DNA from: an uncultured Flaviramulus sp.
GTDB taxonomy: Bacteria > Bacteroidota > Bacteroidia > Flavobacteriales > Flavobacteriaceae
DNA length: 64,000 nucleotides
Assembly: GCA_947501105.1 (NCBI GenBank)
Contig: CANMUP010000004.1
Coordinates: 124,001-188,000 of the forward strand
Direction: 5' to 3'
Shown here: piece after piece, positions 1-9,431 of the stretch
Numbering within the stretch: the first letter of the stretch is position 1
Layout of the letters: every line of letters begins with the position of its first letter
Program-made: the position numbers and the translations under genes
Notes under the pieces: generated by a model
Told to the model about the DNA's origin: nothing
Database searches by the model: none
Seen by the model: the letters and a program-made list of their open reading frames with translations, nothing else

Positions 1-686
1 TCTTCAATAAGTAGTGCACGATATTTACGAGCTTCTTCTTTAAGTTCTTCTGGAATCTCAACAACATCAAAAGTCGCCCCTTGAGTTTCATCATGCCATA
101 TAATAGCACGATTTTTTACTAAATCGATAATTCCTTTAAAATCTTCTTCGTCACCAATATTTAAAACGATTGGCACCGCGTTAGATTTCAACATATCTTT
201 TACTTGTTGACAAACACCTAAAAAGTCAGATCCTTGACGGTCCATTTTATTTACGAAACCAATTCTAGGAACTTTATAGTTATCTGCTAGTCTCCAGTTA
301 GTTTCAGATTGTGGCTCAACACCATCAACTGCACTAAATAAGAATACTAAACCATCAAGTACACGTAAAGAACGATTTACTTCAACTGTAAAATCTACGT
401 GACCCGGTGTGTCAATTATATTAAAATGATATCCTTTAGTATCTGGTGTTGGCTCTCCATTTTCAATTGGAAATTTCCACTCACAAGTTGTAGCAGCAGA
501 AGTAATTGTAATACCTCTTTCTTGCTCTTGTTCCATCCAGTCCATTGTAGCTGCACCATCATGCACTTCTCCAATTTTATGAGATACACCTGTATAATAA
601 AGAATACGCTCTGTAGTAGTAGTTTTTCCTGCATCAATATGTGCAGCAATACCTATATTTCTAGTGAATTTTAAATCTCTTGCCAT
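1..686 (-). CDS. fusA: Elongation factor G (N-terminal part, cut by window edge)
   Basis: Translocation GTPase of the ribosome. Only the first 228 codons lie in the window; the frame is open to the left edge. Translating from the ATG at 684-686 gives [20 protein letters not shown], with the G1 loop AHIDAGKTT at residues 15-23, the G3 motif DTPGH and the G4 motif NKMD (in [10 protein letters not shown]). These motifs and the start are typical of full-length EF-G. It is the third gene of the str operon, six bases after rpsG, so it is almost certainly cotranscribed. A short open frame inside it at 416-649 in another phase is a shadow. Confidence 0.97.
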   Translation of the reverse strand, partial: MARDLKFTRNIGIAAHIDAGKTTTTERILYYTGVSHKIGEVHDGAATMDWMEQEQERGITITSAATTCEWKFPIENGEPTPDTKGYHFNIIDTPGHVDFTVEVNRSLRVLDGLVFLFSAVDGVEPQSETNWRLADNYKVPRIGFVNKMDRQGSDFLGVCQQVKDMLKSNAVPIVLNIGDEEDFKGIIDLVKNRAIIWHDETQGATFDVVEIPEELKEEARKYRALLIE

Positions 687-692
687 TTCCTA

Positions 693-1169
693 TTAAAATC
701 TAAAGTGAGAGAATGCTTTATTTGCTTCTGCCATTTTGTGAGTATCAACTCTTTTCTTAACAGCAGCACCTTCTTCTTTAGCTGCAGCTAAAACTTCTGC
801 TGCTAAACGGTTAGCCATAGATTTTTCGTTTCTTTTACGCGAATAGCTAATAAGCCATTTCATAGCTGTTGAAACTTTACGGTCTGGACGGATTTGCATT
901 GGAATTTGGAATGTTGCACCACCAACTCTACGACTACGTACTTCTACGTGAGGCATAACGTTTGATAAAGCATCTTTCCAGATTTCTAAAGCTGTTTTTT
1001 CTTCGTCAGTTTTCTTTTCTTCTACAATATCAATAGCATCATAGAATACTTTAAAAGCTACAGACTTTTTACCATCCCACATCATCATGTTAACGAAACG
1101 AGTTACTAACTGGTCGTTAAAACGTGGATCCGGTAAAAGCGGTCTCTTTTTTGCTGCTCTTTTTCTCAT
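693..1169 (-). CDS. rpsG: 30S ribosomal protein S7
   Basis: Primary 16S rRNA-binding protein that nucleates the head of the small subunit. The 158-residue length is normal for Bacteroidota S7. The start [10 protein letters not shown] and the conserved block [10 protein letters not shown] are clear, and the C-terminus retains the basic helix region. It sits between rpsL (21 bases upstream) and fusA (6 bases downstream), the usual str order. In other bacteria S7 is the translational repressor of this operon; no such site is recognised here. Confidence 0.98.
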   Translation of the reverse strand: MRKRAAKKRPLLPDPRFNDQLVTRFVNMMMWDGKKSVAFKVFYDAIDIVEEKKTDEEKTALEIWKDALSNVMPHVEVRSRRVGGATFQIPMQIRPDRKVSTAMKWLISYSRKRNEKSMANRLAAEVLAAAKEEGAAVKKRVDTHKMAEANKAFSHFRF

Positions 1170-1190
1170 GTCTTCTTCTTAAAGTTTTAA

Positions 1191-1565
1191 TTACTTCTTA
1201 GGGCGTTTTGCACCATACTTAGATCTACGTTGCGTTCTACCTGAAACACCTGCTGTGTCTAAAGCACCACGTACAATGTGATATCTAACTCCTGGTAAAT
1301 CTTTTACCCTTCCACCTCTAACCAATACTATCGAGTGCTCTTGTAGATTATGTCCTTCACCACCGATGTATGCATTAACCTCGTTTCCGTTTGTTAAACG
1401 AACCCTTGCTACCTTACGCATTGCTGAGTTAGGTTTTTTAGGAGTCGTTGTGTAAACACGAGTACACACACCACGTCTTTGCGGACAAGAATCTAAAGCA
1501 GCCGATTTACTCTTCTTGGTTATTTTGGCTCTTCCTTTTCTTACTAATTGCGAAATTGTTGGCAT
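1191..1565 (-). CDS. rpsL: 30S ribosomal protein S12
   Basis: Decoding-centre protein of the small subunit, 124 residues, full length. It carries the hallmark [16 protein letters not shown] at about residues 42-57 and [17 protein letters not shown] near 84-100. The lysines at the two positions where streptomycin-resistance changes usually fall (Lys43 and Lys88 here) are present, so the sequence is of the sensitive type. It is the first gene of the operon, with a recognisable promoter about 45-75 bases upstream on the minus strand. Confidence 0.98.
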   Translation of the reverse strand: MPTISQLVRKGRAKITKKSKSAALDSCPQRRGVCTRVYTTTPKKPNSAMRKVARVRLTNGNEVNAYIGGEGHNLQEHSIVLVRGGRVKDLPGVRYHIVRGALDTAGVSGRTQRRSKYGAKRPKK

Positions 1566-1590
1566 ATATATTATATATAAATTTTATTAT

Positions 1591-1604
1591 CCTCTTCTAA
1601 GAGG
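1591..1604 (-). other. Hairpin at the 5' end of the str mRNA
   Basis: The 14-base palindrome at 1591-1604 folds as CCTCT-TAGA-AGAGG (5 bp, 4-nt loop). The predicted start site from the TACCTTTG box falls at its outer edge, so the mRNA would begin with this hairpin. It has no U-tract and is unlikely to be a terminator. A role in stability or S7 feedback is only a guess. Confidence 0.4.
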
Positions 1605-1608
1605 GCTG

Positions 1609-1638
1609 CAAAGGTAGAAATTAAAATGAATAATTCAA
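1609..1638 (-). promoter_or_regulatory. Promoter of the str operon
   Basis: On the minus strand TACCTTTG (1609-1616) matches the Bacteroidota -7 consensus TAnnTTTG exactly. TTG at 1636-1638 lies 19 bases upstream, inside the 17-23 base window known for Flavobacterium. Transcription should start near 1603-1605, giving a leader of about 40 nt before rpsL. Confidence 0.8.
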
Positions 1639-1729
1639 ACCCTAATTCATTAATTTTTAAGAGTTTTCAAAAATTATATCATTACCTATATTATAAGCGT
1701 AGATTTTCCGTTAGATTTACATCGAAAAG

Positions 1730-1757
1730 TTAGAAGCTAGAAGTTAGAAGACTGAAG
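1730..1757. repeat. Heptamer tandem repeat, four units
   Basis: Consecutive 7-base units TTAGAAG, CTAGAAG, TTAGAAG and ACTGAAG occupy 1730-1757. They lie between the divergent str promoter and the Omp85-type gene. The first three units differ at one base; the fourth is more diverged. No function is evident. Confidence 0.6.
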
Positions 1758-1797
1758 CCTAAAACCATTTATTAAATTATTTTAGCAATCTTTACCC

Positions 1798-3489
1798 GTG
1801 CAAAAAACTTCTTTTTTACTCCTTATTATATATATACTTTTTTCTCTTGAGCTATATTCTCAAAATTTAAATTTAGAAGTTACAGGAAACAATGAGGCTG
1901 AAACTAAAGCAATAGACTCATTAAACTACCTGAAATTTCACAAAGATTATGCATCAATTACATCTGAAGTTGACTCCATTCAAAATGCTCTTTATAAAAT
2001 AGGTTATATTGAAAATGAATTAAAAAGCATCATTAAAAAAAATGATTCATTTTTTACTGCTAGATTTCATCTTAAAAAAAAATATAACACCATATATATA
2101 TATTATAATAATTCGGTTGTTGAGACCTCAATTCTAAAATTAGTTTCAGACGACGTTTTTGATGACTATTTTATTCTTCCATTTAACACTTTAGAAAACA
2201 GCTTGAATTTTATTAACTTAAAAACTTCAGAAATAGGAAATCCTTTTTCAAAATTAAAATTATCAAATATTCAAATTGATAAGGATAATTTAAAAGCCGA
2301 TTTAACAATTGATTCGCAAAAACAAAAAAGATCTATAGATAAGATAATAATAAAGGGTTATGAAAAATTCCCAAAGTCATATCTGAAACATTATTTAAAA
2401 ATTAAACATAATCAAGCTTTTAACTTAAATAAGATTAAACAAAAAACAGACCTGTTAAACAATTTAAAATTTGCAAATCAAGTAAAACCTCCAGAAGTTC
2501 TTTTTTCTAAAGATTCAACAACCTTATATATATACACTGAAAAAGCTAAAAGCAATTCATTTGATGGTTTTTTGGGTTTTGGCACTAATGAAGAAACAAA
2601 TAAATTAGAATTTGATGGCTATTTAAATTTAAACTTAAGTAACAACTTAAATTTTGGCGAATCGTTTAGTCTACTTTATAAAAGTGATGAGAATGACCAA
2701 AAAACTTTTAGAACAGATTTAACCTTGCCTTATTTATTTAAGTCTCCAATAGGCATAGATTTGCGTTTACAAATCTTTAAAAAAGACTCTACTTTTACAA
2801 CAGTAAATCAATCTGCAAAACTACATTATCAAATAAACTCAAAGCATAAAGTTTATAGCGGTATTACTTCTACTACTTCTAACAACTTATTATCCACAAA
2901 TAATTTACAAAACATAACCGATTATGACTCAAACTTTCTCTCTATTGCATATCAATTTTTGAAATTGCAATCAAATAGTTTATTATTTCCTGTAAAATCG
3001 AGCATTTACTTAGAAACTAATTTTGGTAACAGAGAAGCAACCAACTCAAAAGAAAAACAATCTCATTATACCATTGATGCTTTTAAAATTTTCAACCTTA
3101 ATAATAAAAACAGCTTCTATTTAAGAGCAAATGGTTCAAATTTAAACTCAAACACCTATTTTCAAAATGAACTTTTCCGTTTTGGAGGCATAAACTCTAT
3201 TCGTGGTTTTGAAGAAAACAGTTTATTTGCATCGTTATTTGGGGTTTTAAATACCGAATACAGATATCAGCTTAACAATACTATATTTATTCACTCTATA
3301 ACGGATTTAGCATACTTTGAAAACAAAATTACGGACAAGAAAGAAAAACTTTTTGGTTATGGTTTTGGATTTGGTCTTTTAACCAAATCTGGCCTTTTAA
3401 AATTTAATTATGCTAATGGCAAAACTGAGAATCAACCTTTTAAGTTTTCCAATTCAAAAATACATCTTAGTTTAATAGCTGATTTTTAA
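1798..3489 (+). CDS. Omp85-family outer-membrane protein (POTRA + beta-barrel)
   Basis: Begins with GTG followed by a good signal peptide ending near residue 22 (LELYSQ). Residues from about 20 to 250 look like POTRA modules: a segment with ALYKIGYIENEL, then one starting KIIIKGYEKFPKSYLKHYLK. The remainder is a beta-barrel with many Asn/Ser/Thr strands. IRGFEENS near residue 470 matches the VRGF/Y motif of loop 6 that defines the BamA/TamA/FhaC superfamily. At 563 residues it is shorter than BamA and closer to TamA or two-partner-secretion size. Its substrate is unknown. It stands alone, divergent from the str operon. Confidence 0.75.
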   Translation: MQKTSFLLLIIYILFSLELYSQNLNLEVTGNNEAETKAIDSLNYLKFHKDYASITSEVDSIQNALYKIGYIENELKSIIKKNDSFFTARFHLKKKYNTIYIYYNNSVVETSILKLVSDDVFDDYFILPFNTLENSLNFINLKTSEIGNPFSKLKLSNIQIDKDNLKADLTIDSQKQKRSIDKIIIKGYEKFPKSYLKHYLKIKHNQAFNLNKIKQKTDLLNNLKFANQVKPPEVLFSKDSTTLYIYTEKAKSNSFDGFLGFGTNEETNKLEFDGYLNLNLSNNLNFGESFSLLYKSDENDQKTFRTDLTLPYLFKSPIGIDLRLQIFKKDSTFTTVNQSAKLHYQINSKHKVYSGITSTTSNNLLSTNNLQNITDYDSNFLSIAYQFLKLQSNSLLFPVKSSIYLETNFGNREATNSKEKQSHYTIDAFKIFNLNNKNSFYLRANGSNLNSNTYFQNELFRFGGINSIRGFEENSLFASLFGVLNTEYRYQLNNTIFIHSITDLAYFENKITDKKEKLFGYGFGFGLLTKSGLLKFNYANGKTENQPFKFSNSKIHLSLIADF

Positions 3490-3609
3490 GGCTTTAAATT
3501 GCGATTTTGATAATTTTTTGCCCTAAAAATTAAATTTTAACCATATTTTATTGTTTTATTAACTTTTTATTATGATTTTTGGCATTGACTAATTCAAATA
3601 AATCATAAA

Positions 3610-6600
3610 ATGAAAACAAAGTTTAGTGGAATTCTAACGCTATTACTAGCGTTTGTTGTGCAATTTTCTTTTGCGCAAGAAAAAACAATTTCAGGTACGA
3701 TTTCAGATAATTCTGGTATGCCGCTCCCTGGAGTTAACATTATTGTAAAAAACACTACTAACGGTACACAAACCGATTTTGATGGAAAGTATTCTATCAA
3801 TGCTAATGCAGGAGATGTTCTTGTATTTAGCTATGTAGGGTTAAAAACGCAAGAAGCAACAGTTGGTGCTTCTAATACACTTGATGTCACAATGGAAGAG
3901 GACGCAGCTGTATTAGACGAAGTTGTTGTAACTGCATTAGGTATTAAAAGAGATAAAAAGAGTTTGGGTTATGCCACTCAAGAGGTTAAAGGTGAAGCTG
4001 TATCTGCAGTAAAAAGCCAAAACTTTGTAAACTCATTATCTGGTAAAGTAGCTGGTCTGCAAATTAAGCCTTCTGGTACTATGGGTGGTTCTACTCAAGT
4101 AATTATTAGAGGTAATGCTTCTATTTCTGGAAACAATCAAGCTTTATTTGTTATTGACGGTGTTCCAATTGATAACGGAGTTAACAACAGAATTGTAACG
4201 GCTATCGCTTCTGAACAGAGATCTCAGACTAGTGGTAGAGGTGGTTATGATTACGGTAATGCTGCATCAGATATTAACCCTGATGACATTGAATCAATCA
4301 ACGTATTAAAAGGTGCAGCTGCATCGGCTTTATACGGATCTCGTGCTGCAAATGGTGTAATTATGATTACAACAAAAAAAGGGGCAAGAAAAAAAGGACT
4401 TGGAGTTACAATAAACTCTAGCATTACTGTTGGTGAAGTAGACAAGTCTACATTACCAGTTTACCAAAAGAAATATGGTGCAGGTTACGGTCCATTCTAT
4501 GGTTCAACTGGATTTTTTGATGATATAGATGTTGATGGTGATGGTACTGTTGATTTAGCAACACCTTTTACAGAGGATGCATCTTACGGTGGTGAGTTTG
4601 ATCCAAACCTATTAGTTTATCAATGGAATAGTATTTACCCTCAATTAGATGGCTACTTACAACCAACACCTTGGTTGGCTGGTGTAAACGACCCTAACTA
4701 TATATGGGAAACTTCTAGCACACTAGTTAACTCTGTTTCTCTTGATGGTGGTAGTGAAACTGGTTCTTTTAGATTAGGTTTCACAAATATGTTACAAGAA
4801 GGTAACTTACCAAATAGTGAAATAAAAAGAAACAGTATTAATTTTAACGGTAGTCAAGACTTAAGTGAAAAATTATCTGTATCAACTTCTTTTACTTTTA
4901 CTAAAACTGATGGTAGAGGTCGTTACGGTACTGGTTATGATGCAAACAACGTAATGCAACAATTTAGACAGTGGTGGCAAGTTAATGTTGATGTTAAAGA
5001 ACAACAAGAAGCTTATTTTGCTACTCGTGAAAATATTACTTGGAATCCTAACTCATACACAAATAGAACACCTATTTATTCTGATAATCCATATTGGACT
5101 TTTTATGAGAATTTTGAAACAGATACACGTTCAAGGTTTTTTGGTAATGTAGTTTTAAATTATGAAATCAATGATTGGTTAAATGCCATGGGTAGATTTA
5201 CATATGATACGTATACTGAATTACAAGAAGAAAGAACTAACGTTGGAAGTTCAAATGTTCCTTTATATACAAGGTTTAATAATTCTGTTTCTGAATACAA
5301 CTATGATTTATTCCTTAACTTTAATAGAGATTTAACTGATAAGTTGAATTTAGAAGGAACTGTAGGAATGAATTTAAGTAGAAAAGATTGGAGTAACATT
5401 TATGCTCTTACTAATGGTGGATTAAACTTAGCTAGTGTTTATACTTTAGCTAATAGTGTAAGTCCAATAAATGCTCCTACTGAGTATGAAGCATCAAGAA
5501 TGGTAGATGGTGTATTTGGTCGTGCTAGTCTTGGTTTTGACAATACAGCTTTTGTTGAAGGAACTTTTAGAAGAGATCGTAACTCTAGCTTACCAAGAGC
5601 TAAAAATGCTTACAATTATTGGTCGGTTACTGGTACTTTATTATTCTCTAAACTTATTGAAGCAGATTGGCTGTCATTTGGTAAATTAAGAGCCAATTAT
5701 GGTACAGTTGGTAATGGTACTGATCCATTTAGAGTATTTAATACATATGGTATTAATCCTCCATTTGGTGGTTCTGGTAGTGCGTCAAACCCTACTAATA
5801 AAAACAACCTAAACTTAAAACCAGAAACACAAAAAAACTGGGAAATTGGTATGGAAGTGAAGTTTTTAAATAGCCGTCTTGGTTTTGATGTAACATATTT
5901 TAATACAAAAAATGAAGATCAAATTACTCAAGTACCTGTAACTAGGTCTACTGGATATTCAAGATTACTTTTAAATGCTGGTACAATTCAAAACAAAGGG
6001 GTTGAGTTGCAACTTAATGCAACACCAATAAAAAGTGAAGATTTCGAATGGAACCTTTCTATAAACTGGGATAAAAACGAGAGTGAAGTTTTATCTTTAG
6101 CTGATGGTATTAATACTTTAGAGTTAGCAGACTTCCAAACTGGCCTTACTATAAACGCTGTAGTTGGTGAGCCTTATGGAACTATTAGAGGACGTGATTT
6201 TGTTTACACAAATGGACAAAAAACAATAGGAACTAATGGTCGTTATTTAAGAACTGCAACTAGTAATAACAATATTGGAGATATAAACCCAGATTGGAAA
6301 GCTGGTATTTTTAATAGCATTACATACAAAAATTTCAACTTAAGTTTTTTAATTGATATTCAAAAAGGTGGAGATATATTCTCACTAGATACTTACTATG
6401 GGTTTGGTACTGGATTATATGACTTCACAGCTGGCAACAATGAGTTAGGAAACCCTTATAGAGATCCGGTTACAGGAACTCCTGGAAACTACGGTGCTGA
6501 TAGTGGTGGTGTTCTTTTCGAAGGTGTACAAGCTGATGGTTCTGTTAATAACGTTAGAGCTTCAGCAACATCTGCTGGTCTTTGGGGTTACCGCCAACCA

Positions 6601-6864
6601 CAAGCTAACCACGTTTATGATGCAGGCTATGTGAAATTACGTGAAGCTACTTTATCATATAAATTTGATTCTAAAATTTTAGATAAACTACCATTTACTT
6701 CAGCTTCGGTATCTCTTATCGGAAGAAATTTATGGATTATTGAAAAGCATGTACCATATGCTGATCCAGAGGCTGGTTTAAGTGCTGGTAATTTCCAAGG
6801 AAATCAATCAGGATCTTATCCTGCTGTTAAAGAAATAGGAGCAAGTATTAAATTACAATTTTAA
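3610..6864 (+). CDS. SusC/RagA-family TonB-dependent receptor
   Basis: Outer-membrane active transporter of 1084 residues. A signal peptide ends at about residue 22 (FSFAQ). A carboxypeptidase-D regulatory-like domain follows at about 24-110 (ISGTISDNSGMPLPGVNI; GKYSINANAGDVLVFSYVG). The linker VLDEVVVTALGIKRDKK precedes the plug (VIIRGNASISGNNQALFVIDG; LKGAAASALYGSRAANGVI). The barrel ends in the terminal aromatic IKLQF. The SusD-type lipoprotein starts 12 bases later, so the pair forms one uptake complex. No carbohydrate-active enzyme is adjacent, so the ligand (oligosaccharide, peptide or other) cannot be read from context. Confidence 0.96.
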   Translation: MKTKFSGILTLLLAFVVQFSFAQEKTISGTISDNSGMPLPGVNIIVKNTTNGTQTDFDGKYSINANAGDVLVFSYVGLKTQEATVGASNTLDVTMEEDAAVLDEVVVTALGIKRDKKSLGYATQEVKGEAVSAVKSQNFVNSLSGKVAGLQIKPSGTMGGSTQVIIRGNASISGNNQALFVIDGVPIDNGVNNRIVTAIASEQRSQTSGRGGYDYGNAASDINPDDIESINVLKGAAASALYGSRAANGVIMITTKKGARKKGLGVTINSSITVGEVDKSTLPVYQKKYGAGYGPFYGSTGFFDDIDVDGDGTVDLATPFTEDASYGGEFDPNLLVYQWNSIYPQLDGYLQPTPWLAGVNDPNYIWETSSTLVNSVSLDGGSETGSFRLGFTNMLQEGNLPNSEIKRNSINFNGSQDLSEKLSVSTSFTFTKTDGRGRYGTGYDANNVMQQFRQWWQVNVDVKEQQEAYFATRENITWNPNSYTNRTPIYSDNPYWTFYENFETDTRSRFFGNVVLNYEINDWLNAMGRFTYDTYTELQEERTNVGSSNVPLYTRFNNSVSEYNYDLFLNFNRDLTDKLNLEGTVGMNLSRKDWSNIYALTNGGLNLASVYTLANSVSPINAPTEYEASRMVDGVFGRASLGFDNTAFVEGTFRRDRNSSLPRAKNAYNYWSVTGTLLFSKLIEADWLSFGKLRANYGTVGNGTDPFRVFNTYGINPPFGGSGSASNPTNKNNLNLKPETQKNWEIGMEVKFLNSRLGFDVTYFNTKNEDQITQVPVTRSTGYSRLLLNAGTIQNKGVELQLNATPIKSEDFEWNLSINWDKNESEVLSLADGINTLELADFQTGLTINAVVGEPYGTIRGRDFVYTNGQKTIGTNGRYLRTATSNNNIGDINPDWKAGIFNSITYKNFNLSFLIDIQKGGDIFSLDTYYGFGTGLYDFTAGNNELGNPYRDPVTGTPGNYGADSGGVLFEGVQADGSVNNVRASATSAGLWGYRQPQANHVYDAGYVKLREATLSYKFDSKILDKLPFTSASVSLIGRNLWIIEKHVPYADPEAGLSAGNFQGNQSGSYPAVKEIGASIKLQF

Positions 6865-6876
6865 AAAAAAGAGAAT

Positions 6877-8304
6877 ATGAAAAATTTATTATTAACAGCT
6901 GTTCTCTCTGTAGTTATTGTGTTAACATCTTGTAAAAGTGATGAGCAATACGAAAACTTAAACAGAGATCCAAAGAACCCAACTCAAGTTGCTGCAGACT
7001 TTTTATTTAATTCTGCTACAAAGAGTTTAATTGATCAAATGACGCAAATTAATGTAAACCGTAATAGTTTTAGATTTTTTGCACAATATAATACAACTAC
7101 TACATATACAGAAGAGCCTAACTTTGATTTAGTTACTAGAACAATTCCTGGCTATCACTGGTCTGAAATGTACAGAGATGTATTACTAGATTTACAAACT
7201 TCTAAGGAAGTTGCTATGGCTGACGCTACTTTAAGTGGAGCTGAGCAAACTGCTAGAGTTTCTCAAGCTGAAGTTTTAATGATATATACATTCCAACAAA
7301 TGGTTGATACTTGGGGAGATATTCCTTACAGTGAAGCTTTAGGTGATATTGCATTGCCAAAGTATGATGATGCTGCAACTATTTATTCAGATTTAATTAC
7401 ACGCTTAACAGCTACAATTTCTGGATTAAGTGGTTCTGGTTATAGTGGATCAGACCAATTATACGGAGGTAACTCTGCTGGTTGGGTAAAATTTGCAAAC
7501 TCTTTATTGATTCGTTTAGGTAATCGCCTTGTAGATGTTAACCCTTCGTTAGCTCAATCTACAATTTTAGCTGGATACAGTGGTGGTGCTTTTACATCAA
7601 ATGCTGATAATGCTACTATTCAATATGAAGGAACAACACCAAATACTAACCCTGTTTGGGTTGATATAGTTCAATCTGGTCGTTCTGATCATATTCCTGC
7701 AAATACTATTGTTGATTTCATGAATAATCTTGATGACCCAAGACGAGCGGTTTATTTTGATGATAACCTAGGGGCTGGTGTATATGTTGGTGGAAACTTT
7801 GGTACAGTAGCTAGTTTTGCTTCACATACGCATTTTGGAGCTGCTGTTTATGAAGCAACTAATCCTGCTTCTTTACTAGATTACTCTGAAGTTTCTTTTT
7901 ACCTAGCTGAAGCTGCTTTAGAAGGATGGTCAGTAGGTGGTACAGCTGAACAACATTATAACAATGGAATTATGGCTTCTTTTGATAATTGGGGTGCAAG
8001 TGATTTAGCTACTTATATGGCAAATCCAGATGTAGCTTGGGCTACAGCTCCTGGTACTGATAAAGAAAAAATTGGTAATCAATTATGGATAGCAATGTAT
8101 AACAGAGGATTTGAAGGGTTTACTGCATGGAGAAGATATGATACTCCTACTTTACAACTTCCAGTTGATCAAGGAAATCCATTACCTTACAGATATACTT
8201 ATCCAATTGATGAGCAAAACTTAAATGAAGATAATTGGACAGCTGGATCTACTGCTATTGGTGGAGATTCACAGCAAACAAAATTATTCTGGGATGTAAA
8301 CTAG
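6877..8304 (+). CDS. SusD/RagB-like outer-membrane lipoprotein (SusD-like_2 type)
   Basis: Surface substrate-binding lid of the SusC partner encoded just upstream. The lipoprotein signal ends in LTSC at about residues 17-20, and the mature N-terminus CKSDEQYE carries acidic residues resembling the Bacteroidota surface-export signal. The body shows SusD-like TPR helices (SQAEVLMIYTFQQMVDTWGD; VSFYLAEAALEGW) and the closing region YNRGFEGFTAWRRYDTPTL. The 475-residue length and motif spacing fit the second SusD subfamily. It is followed by a strong terminator, so the transcript likely contains only this pair. Confidence 0.93.
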   Translation: MKNLLLTAVLSVVIVLTSCKSDEQYENLNRDPKNPTQVAADFLFNSATKSLIDQMTQINVNRNSFRFFAQYNTTTTYTEEPNFDLVTRTIPGYHWSEMYRDVLLDLQTSKEVAMADATLSGAEQTARVSQAEVLMIYTFQQMVDTWGDIPYSEALGDIALPKYDDAATIYSDLITRLTATISGLSGSGYSGSDQLYGGNSAGWVKFANSLLIRLGNRLVDVNPSLAQSTILAGYSGGAFTSNADNATIQYEGTTPNTNPVWVDIVQSGRSDHIPANTIVDFMNNLDDPRRAVYFDDNLGAGVYVGGNFGTVASFASHTHFGAAVYEATNPASLLDYSEVSFYLAEAALEGWSVGGTAEQHYNNGIMASFDNWGASDLATYMANPDVAWATAPGTDKEKIGNQLWIAMYNRGFEGFTAWRRYDTPTLQLPVDQGNPLPYRYTYPIDEQNLNEDNWTAGSTAIGGDSQQTKLFWDVN

Positions 8305-8329
8305 TTTTAATTCCTTTATAAATATTTAA

Positions 8330-8366
8330 AGCCCTATAAGTTGTACAACTTATAGGGCTTTTTTTT
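8330..8366 (+). terminator. Intrinsic terminator after the SusC/SusD pair
   Basis: A perfect 15-bp inverted repeat (8330-8344 with 8345-8359, arm AGCCCTATAAGTTGT) is followed directly by a run of T to 8366. The A run on the other side is short, so it works mainly on the plus strand. Confidence 0.92.
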
Positions 8367-8413
8367 GTAAGAAGTATTTACAAATACCGACTTAAATATA
8401 AATGTATTTAAAT

Positions 8414-9412
8414 ATGAAACGATTCATAATATTAACTTTCATTTTACTACTTGATTGTTCAACAGAAACTGCCGTAAAAGATAATACAGATCAAGTTGTT
8501 GACAATTTATGGTGCGTCCCAAAAACAGATATAGCTGGAGGTGGGTCTTATGAAATAAAAGAGAATCCAGATTATAAAAGTATATCAGAGATTGATGCTA
8601 CTGGTTTTTTAAATGACAATTCAAGGCTTGCACTTTTAAAAATAAATGGGCAAGTTTATGCTTATCCATATGATTACACAAATAATTTTGAAGTTATAAA
8701 CGATACGTTTGGAGATATCCCTCTAGCAATAACTTATTGCCCAATAACAGAAAGTGCTTTATCTTTTGATAGAAGATTACCTAATGGCGAAACCATTACA
8801 ATGAAGGCCTCTGGTTTCTTATACAAAGACAATCTTATTGCAACAGATGCTGATTTAAATTATTATTGGTCACAAATGGCTATACGTGGTCTTAGAGAAT
8901 CTACTAAAGAAATGAGACTTAAAACTTATAATATTATTGAATCTTACTGGCTTGGTGTTAAAACACATTTTCCTGATGCAATAGTATTTAATCATCCCGA
9001 TGTTGCAAATTGCAATTGTGATGAAACGCCAGTCCCTATAGATTTTAATAATTTATTAGGCGTTGTACATGAACATGTTTTCGATGATATAGTTCATCTA
9101 TTTAGCTATAATAATTTTGATAATGGAATAGAAATAGATTACGCTACTGCAAATAGCAAAAATGTAATTGTTGTAGGTAGCAAAGAAAAAGTATATTTTA
9201 ATGCCTTCTATTTACCTAGCACCCTAACATTCACGGCATTAGATATATCTGAATTTCCTAATGTACTCACTGATAATGAAGGCAATATATGGGATGCTTT
9301 TGGATACGCCGTTTCTGGAAGTAGACAGGGTACAAAATTAGATAGTCCAAAATCTTATGTAGCTGCAGAATGGGCTTTTAAAGATATTTTTAAAGAATTA
9401 GTCTATCACTAA
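8414..9412 (+). CDS. DUF3179 domain-containing lipoprotein
   Basis: Contains the DUF3179 signature: LALLKINGQVYAYPYDY followed by LAITYCPITESALSFDRR, then ASGFLYKDNLIATDADLN and YWSQM. The biochemical role of the family is unknown. An ATG at 8402 is in frame, but the ATG at 8414 (MKRFIILTFILLLDC) directly gives a signal peptide, so it is preferred. The putative lipidation Cys is preceded by Asp (LLDC), an unusual residue at -1, so lipidation is uncertain. It lies after the SusD terminator and appears monocistronic. Confidence 0.8.
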   Translation: MKRFIILTFILLLDCSTETAVKDNTDQVVDNLWCVPKTDIAGGGSYEIKENPDYKSISEIDATGFLNDNSRLALLKINGQVYAYPYDYTNNFEVINDTFGDIPLAITYCPITESALSFDRRLPNGETITMKASGFLYKDNLIATDADLNYYWSQMAIRGLRESTKEMRLKTYNIIESYWLGVKTHFPDAIVFNHPDVANCNCDETPVPIDFNNLLGVVHEHVFDDIVHLFSYNNFDNGIEIDYATANSKNVIVVGSKEKVYFNAFYLPSTLTFTALDISEFPNVLTDNEGNIWDAFGYAVSGSRQGTKLDSPKSYVAAEWAFKDIFKELVYH

Positions 9413-9431
9413 TAAACACCTTATAAAACTA

